Below are positions 31,380-34,822 of a stretch of 34,822 nucleotides of DNA, one piece after another; within the stretch, counting starts at the first letter, position 1; each line of letters begins with the position of its first letter. This DNA comes from Bryobacter sp. CoA8 C33. Its GTDB lineage: Bacteria; Acidobacteriota; Terriglobia; Bryobacterales; Bryobacteraceae. Where the stretch lies: NCBI GenBank assembly GCA_019931185.1, contig JAINDK010000068.1, positions 1 through 34,822 of the forward strand, given 5' to 3'. A model generated the notes under the pieces. It ran no database searches. It saw only the letters and a list, made by a program, of their open reading frames with translations, and was not told where the DNA came from. Made by a program: the position numbers and the translations under genes.

Positions 31380-32765
31380 CAGACGGACTTCGAGGCAAGC
31401 CCCGCCTGCCGGACGATTGGACGCCGCAATGGTTCCGCCATGCTGATGCACGATCCCTTCGGAAACCGTCAAGCCAAGACCGGTGCCCTTCGCATCGAGC
31501 CGCGTTGAGACGAAAGCGTCAAAAATCCCTGGAAGAACGTCGGCGGGAATGCCGGGTCCATTGTCTTCAAAACGAATCTGTATTATGCCGCGAGACTCAG
31601 TGCGAACGGCGGCGGCGGAAACGACGATCTGCCCGCCAGGATCGGGCACTGCCTGAATGGCGTTGCGAATGAGATTCAGAAAGACTTGGAGCAGCCGGTC
31701 CGCATTGCCCAGTACAGTGTCTTCCGGGGCTACTTCGTTGCGGAATAGTATGCGCGCGGCTTTTTCTTCAATCGAGGCAATTGACCAGGCTTCTTCGACC
31801 AAATCCCGCACCTTAACCGGCTCATGCTGATCCCGGCGCACACGCGAGAAGCCGACGAGGGATTCTGAAATCCGGCGCAGCCGCTGGGTCATCTTGAGCA
31901 TCCGGGCGATTCTCTCGGCGTTGGGCCCGGAGGCAGGTTCTTCGGCGAACTTCTCGATATAACCCTGTAGCACGGCAAGCGGCGTATTCAGTTCATGGGC
32001 TACTGAGGCCGATAGAAGCCCGAGCGACGCCAAACGGTCCTGTTCGAGAAGCTTTGTGCGGGCTGCCTCCAGTTCCTCGTTTTGCTGCCGCAGCCGGCGC
32101 ATGGTTTCATTACGCGAAAGCATGATCTGCCCGATTTCGTCGGCCAGAATGTCGTGCTCGCCGATCAGTTCACGATCCCGGTCATTGGCGCGGGCGGCAT
32201 CATCCGCATCGAGAAAAAGTTGGATCGGCCGATAGACGTAGGATGGCATGACGACAAACTCGAGCAAGAAAATGGCAGCAAGATAAAGAATTGCCAGCAC
32301 AAGAAACAGCGTGTACTTGGCGCGCGTGACCAAACCGTCATAGTAGACATCGGGGATGGTGATCGCCTTGTAAAGACCAGCAATCGGCGCCCGCCTGTAG
32401 ATGGTGTCGGAAACAGCGGGATTCATGTACACGCGCGACGGGTTCTCATTCAGGTATTCGACAGCCGCCGCCGGCATGGCAAGCGAAGCGGCATCACCCT
32501 GCTTGTAGCTGTATAGACCCATCACCTGAGGGGCGGCAAGACGGTTATCGTCGGCGAACAACTGTGTCACTAGTGTGAATTCCCGCTGCTTAGCGCTCGC
32601 CACCCGGCGTTCAAACAACGGGATCACACTCCAATAAACCCCCACGGTTAGAACAAGAAAAAACAAATTGTGCAGCACCAGCAACTTGGGCCGGATCCGC
32701 AGATTGCCAAAGAGCTGAAAGGCGCGCCGGCGCAATTGACGCGGAGTTTCCGTGAGCTTTGACAT
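31356..32765 (-). CDS. Membrane sensor histidine kinase
   Basis: This 469-residue kinase has an N-terminal membrane helix about 28-50, a periplasmic sensor of about 100 residues without a recognised domain, a second helix at 151-173, a HAMP-like linker with coiled coil around 180-243, then HisKA and HATPase. The phosphorylated histidine is H257 in SASVAHELNTPLAVLQGY; the N box is NLIRNAIQAV with N368; G boxes are DNGPGI at 401-406 and GTGLGL at 427-432. It should autophosphorylate in response to an envelope signal. No response regulator is adjacent, so its partner lies elsewhere. It follows a glycosyltransferase-like gene by 12 bases and is probably co-transcribed with it. Confidence 0.93.
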   Translation of the reverse strand: MSKLTETPRQLRRRAFQLFGNLRIRPKLLVLHNLFFLVLTVGVYWSVIPLFERRVASAKQREFTLVTQLFADDNRLAAPQVMGLYSYKQGDAASLAMPAAAVEYLNENPSRVYMNPAVSDTIYRRAPIAGLYKAITIPDVYYDGLVTRAKYTLFLVLAILYLAAIFLLEFVVMPSYVYRPIQLFLDADDAARANDRDRELIGEHDILADEIGQIMLSRNETMRRLRQQNEELEAARTKLLEQDRLASLGLLSASVAHELNTPLAVLQGYIEKFAEEPASGPNAERIARMLKMTQRLRRISESLVGFSRVRRDQHEPVKVRDLVEEAWSIASIEEKAARILFRNEVAPEDTVLGNADRLLQVFLNLIRNAIQAVPDPGGQIVVSAAAVRTESRGIIQIRFEDNGPGIPADVLPGIFDAFVSTRLDAKGTGLGLTVSEGIVHQHGGTIAASNRPAGGACLEVRLLASPAAG

Positions 32766-32777
32766 GCTGCTCTTATC

Positions 32778-33806
32778 TTAGACAAGGTCGATGGAATCCT
32801 CGTTGCGCGACCGGAAATACGTGCGGATACCGTCGCGCAGGCTGCCGCTGCGGTCAGTCAATACATACAGACCCTGGGTATCGCGATTCAGGTCAGTTTC
32901 CGGGTTGAACTTATTGTCGACCAAAATTCGCCAACGGTCCGCATAGTGGCGGTCCACTTTTCGGCCATGCCAGTGGTGGCTGAGCAGACCATCGACATAA
33001 CCTATATTGCCGCGAATATTGCGAGTGGCCCGATCCTGCCACGCGAGCACTTCACGCTTGTAGCTCGGGTGCAGCTGACGCGAGATCGTCTTTTCTCCCT
33101 CTCCGATCAAGCAGGCAGCCATATGCCAGTCGGCTGAGCCGACAATGCAGAAATCCAGTAAGCATCCCAGTTGGTCTAGGGCGGAACGGCGCGCTGCCCA
33201 AGCAAAACCTGGATGCCAGTAGCCCCCCTTAGCGTAGCCATAGCTGCCATCCGCCGTTCGCATGGCCCCCCAGCGCATATCTTGTACTGGTTTAGGCTCG
33301 TTGTAATACATCCAAACAAAGCTGTTTCGAATCCCACCAACAGGCTCGTACTTCGGCCCCAAGTCGAGGCAATGGCTGAACATCTGAACCACGGCGTAAT
33401 GCTGCAGTTGTTGAAGGGTCTCATAGGCCCAGTCGGGGCGGGCAAAAGTGACGTCGGCGTCTATCCAGGCAAAGTATTCCGCCTCGGGATGCGTGCGCAG
33501 TACGTGGGCGAAAAGCAGGTTCAGGGCATTTTCTTTGTGCCAGAGCTCGGAGTGGGTGCGCAATTGCAAGTGGCGCGGATTGTTGGAATCCGTGACGGCG
33601 AAAGGACGATTCCCGTAGGCTAACTCAACGGTCCAATGGCGGATGTGCTCGCCTTCGTTTTGAGCCTTGAACTGCTCAAACAAACGGTAGCGGGAGCTAT
33701 AGCGCACAGGATTGGAAATCATCGTGCAAACATCCAACGTGGCAGAGCCGGAATGTTGGACGGAATTTGGCCGGTGAAAAGCCGGCGCGGCAGGTCGTAT
33801 CAACAT
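32778..33806 (-). CDS. GT-A-like glycosyltransferase-family protein with DxD motif
   Basis: This is a 342-residue protein. Conserved-looking blocks are CTMISNPVRYSSRYRLFEQF, ELWHKENALNLLFAHVL, FAWIDADVTFARPDW with the metal-binding D116-A-D118, VVQMFSHCLDLGP, YWHPGFAWAARRSALDQLG and GSADWHMAACLIG. The DxD, and the aromatic GxW-type block after it, fit a GT-A sugar transferase, but the exact family and substrate are not recognised. The start is ATG 33806 because GAGG at 33813-33816 lies six bases upstream and conserved sequence begins soon after; the frame is open to 34049 with unlike, low-complexity residues. No signal peptide is seen. It is paired with a histidine kinase in a two-gene unit. 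Confidence 0.78.
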   Translation of the reverse strand: MLIRPAAPAFHRPNSVQHSGSATLDVCTMISNPVRYSSRYRLFEQFKAQNEGEHIRHWTVELAYGNRPFAVTDSNNPRHLQLRTHSELWHKENALNLLFAHVLRTHPEAEYFAWIDADVTFARPDWAYETLQQLQHYAVVQMFSHCLDLGPKYEPVGGIRNSFVWMYYNEPKPVQDMRWGAMRTADGSYGYAKGGYWHPGFAWAARRSALDQLGCLLDFCIVGSADWHMAACLIGEGEKTISRQLHPSYKREVLAWQDRATRNIRGNIGYVDGLLSHHWHGRKVDRHYADRWRILVDNKFNPETDLNRDTQGLYVLTDRSGSLRDGIRTYFRSRNEDSIDLV

Positions 33807-34201
33807 GAAAAACCTCAGACCGGGAAGGCAATGATTGGCGGTGCTGGCGTCGGAAAACGTTGCGGATTTGGCGGAACCTTCCCCTTCCACCGGTCTCAGT
33901 TCTTGCAGAGGGGAGAGCGGGTACGAAACTGCGCTATGCGGAAATATTTGAAAAAAAACGAAATACAAATAGTGAATAGATTGGAACGACTTGCAAAAAG
34001 TTTTGGAAATGGATTTGACCCTGGGAAGTCGGCCGTGCGTGGGGCGCACGCTGAGCGATTGCTGATTCCATCCTTCTCAGGGCTTGGATCCCCTGATTTT
34101 ATTGGCTAGGATTGGCTTTTTTGGCTTGTCACGGGCAGCCGTAGAAAAGGTCCTGCCTTTGGACCTTGGTTTTTCTGCCGGATTTTCGCTCTTGATCTGT
34201 A
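33807..34201. other. 395-bp non-coding stretch between glycosyltransferase-like gene and transposase remnant
   Basis: No credible gene is seen. The part around 33945-34010 is AT-rich. On the minus strand TTGCAA (33996-33991) and ACTATT (33973-33968), 17 bases apart, could be a promoter for the glycosyltransferase/kinase pair, with a leader of about 150 bases. A hairpin at 34147-34174 lies near the transposase end. The boundary of the transposase-bearing IS should fall in this stretch, but no inverted repeat was found. Confidence 0.4.
34147..34174. terminator. Candidate intrinsic terminator
   Basis: AAGGTCC at 34147-34153 pairs perfectly with GGACCTT at 34161-34167 across a 7-base loop, followed on the plus strand by GGTTTTT. 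Read on the minus strand, the same stem is followed by TTTTC, so it could also stop transcription leaving the transposase gene that ends at 34202. The stem is short but the pairing is exact. Confidence 0.5.
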
Positions 34202-34684
34202 CTACGTAATCAGCTTTAACAATTGGTCGACTGTCAGCGCTATCACTCCGAACATCAGATGCGCCATTGCCTTGGCTGGTCCTCTAACCCGCAACGTCCT
34301 TCCCCCGAACTCGTCTTTGAGTCTCGCGTTAACTCGCTCTACCATCGTCCGTTCTTTGTATCTGTCGGCTTTGGCTGGACACAGTTGCGGCTTCGGTTTG
34401 GCCGGAAACAACTTAGGTAACTGCGAGGGTTTGCGGGTGGCACGTCTGCCGTTGGGATCCACAACAGGTTCGTGCCCGAGCTGTCGCGAGTGTGCCAGGA
34501 TCGCAGTGGCGTCGTAGGCCGAGTCCATCACATCGTAAAGATAGGTAACGCGCTCGGTGGTCATGGTCATCAGAGGGATCGCAACCTTGGCATCGTGCAC
34601 ATTGGCACCGGTCAGGATCGCCGTCACCGGGATCTGACCATCGGCTACGTCGAGATGGAGTTTGTAGCCGCGCCAATAATTAGT
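34202..34684 (-). pseudogene. Transposase (DDE_Tnp_1, IS4/IS5-type) C-terminal part, interrupted by another IS
   Basis: This is about 160 residues of a DDE transposase: YWRGYKLHLDVADGQIPV, then YLYDVMDSAYDATAIL carrying the second catalytic aspartate, and RYKERTMVERVNARLKDEFGG with the Y-R-E-K arrangement and catalytic glutamate, ending MFGVIALTVDQLLKLI. The N-terminal part with the first aspartate is missing. The frame stays open to 34798, but residues upstream of TNYWRGY are translated IS leader (34685-34765 equals the reverse complement of 1-81), so the true homology breaks at 34684. The gene was therefore cut by the neighbouring IS and cannot make an active enzyme on its own. Confidence 0.85.
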
Positions 34685-34822
34685 CACTCGTGTCCAAATT
34701 AGCTTCCTAAGTCGAGCATGAGGGCGGCCTGCTGTTAGTGTAAAGAAGTTCCTGCAAGAACACATCTCTACCCCGCAAGGAAACCGCCCATGGCTCAAGT
34801 ATCCAGCATTTTCAGTCAGCTC
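34685..34822 (+). mobile_element. Left part of a second copy of the IS4-like element, running off the window
   Basis: The element tip CACTCGTGTCC at 34685 starts a leader of about 105 bases whose first 81 equal the inverted copy at 1-81. A transposase frame then opens at 34790. The insertion lies inside the older transposase gene, an IS-within-IS arrangement. The rest of the element is beyond the window edge. Confidence 0.75.
34790..34822 (+). CDS. N-terminus of IS4-like transposase (partial)
   Basis: Only eleven codons are present, reading MAQVSSIFSQL. This matches how I recall many IS4-family transposases beginning: a short polar start, then IFSQLLQL before an aromatic-rich helix. AAGGAAA lies about 9 bases upstream and may serve as a ribosome site. 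The call rests on those few residues plus the repeated leader found at both ends of the window. Confidence 0.55.
   Translation, partial: MAQVSSIFSQL

Noticed and set aside
32778-34049. 423-residue version of the GT-A-like protein
   Set aside because: The first 81 residues look like translated non-coding DNA, and ATG 33806 has a good ribosome site.
1-34822. CRISPR array, rRNA or riboswitch
   Set aside because: No regularly spaced repeats, rRNA segments or recognisable riboswitch folds were seen on either strand.

Overview
The window looks like the chromosome of a Bryobacterales/Solibacter-type Acidobacteriota. This is inferred from moderately GC-rich DNA, tightly overlapping genes, a PEP-CTERM protein, a Tat-exported fucosidase-like glycoside hydrolase, and exopolysaccharide genes mixed with a DUF362 and a PaaK-like protein. 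No rRNA or marker gene settles the taxon. Both ends are mobile DNA. The first 81 bases are an exact inverted copy of 34685-34765, the leader of an IS4-like element whose transposase starts at 34790 and runs off the right edge. The two copies face outward, as at a contig broken at a repeated IS.

Layout. 1-1001: IS end, remnant of a CHAT-domain gene, an excisionase-type HTH gene and tRNA-Val(GAC), together resembling the edge of an element integrated at a tRNA 3' end. 1013-4840: an EamA transporter translationally coupled to a decayed Tat-exported glycoside hydrolase, with a divergent ACS-family MFS transporter. 17492 down to 4749 (minus): a ten-gene Wzx/Wzy-type exopolysaccharide operon. In transcription order it holds a small ribbon-helix-helix-like protein, a tyrosine autokinase/chain-length regulator (Wzc-like), a flippase-like protein, two GT4 glycosyltransferases, a DUF362 protein, a PaaK-like adenylate-forming enzyme, a third GT4, an O-antigen ligase/polymerase-like protein and a WecA-like initiating transferase. 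Nearly every junction overlaps by 4-14 bases.

24246 down to 17681 (minus): a six-gene overlapping operon of MazG, a COG3375-type GNAT, a MenC/N-succinylamino-acid racemase-like enolase, an EamA exporter, an MFS exporter and an MsbA-like ABC exporter. Next come a divergent GNAT gene with an unusual start and a PEP-CTERM protein. 30639 down to 25593 (minus): a nucleoside salvage operon with pyrimidine-nucleoside phosphorylase, CNT transporter, purine nucleoside phosphorylase, cytidine deaminase and an MTA/SAH-deaminase-like amidohydrolase. 30762-31379: a short protein resembling the middle of a DegT aminotransferase. 33806 down to 31356 (minus): a DxD glycosyltransferase-like gene and a sensor histidine kinase. 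34202-34822: a transposase gene interrupted by the second IS.

The gene sets suggest a cell that builds a repeat-unit surface polysaccharide, salvages nucleosides and amino-acid derivatives, and exports small molecules. The best candidates for something undescribed are the DUF362 + PaaK-like pair and the RHH-like leading gene in the polysaccharide operon, the WecA-like enzyme with a soluble C-terminal extension, and the DegT-like fragment protein.
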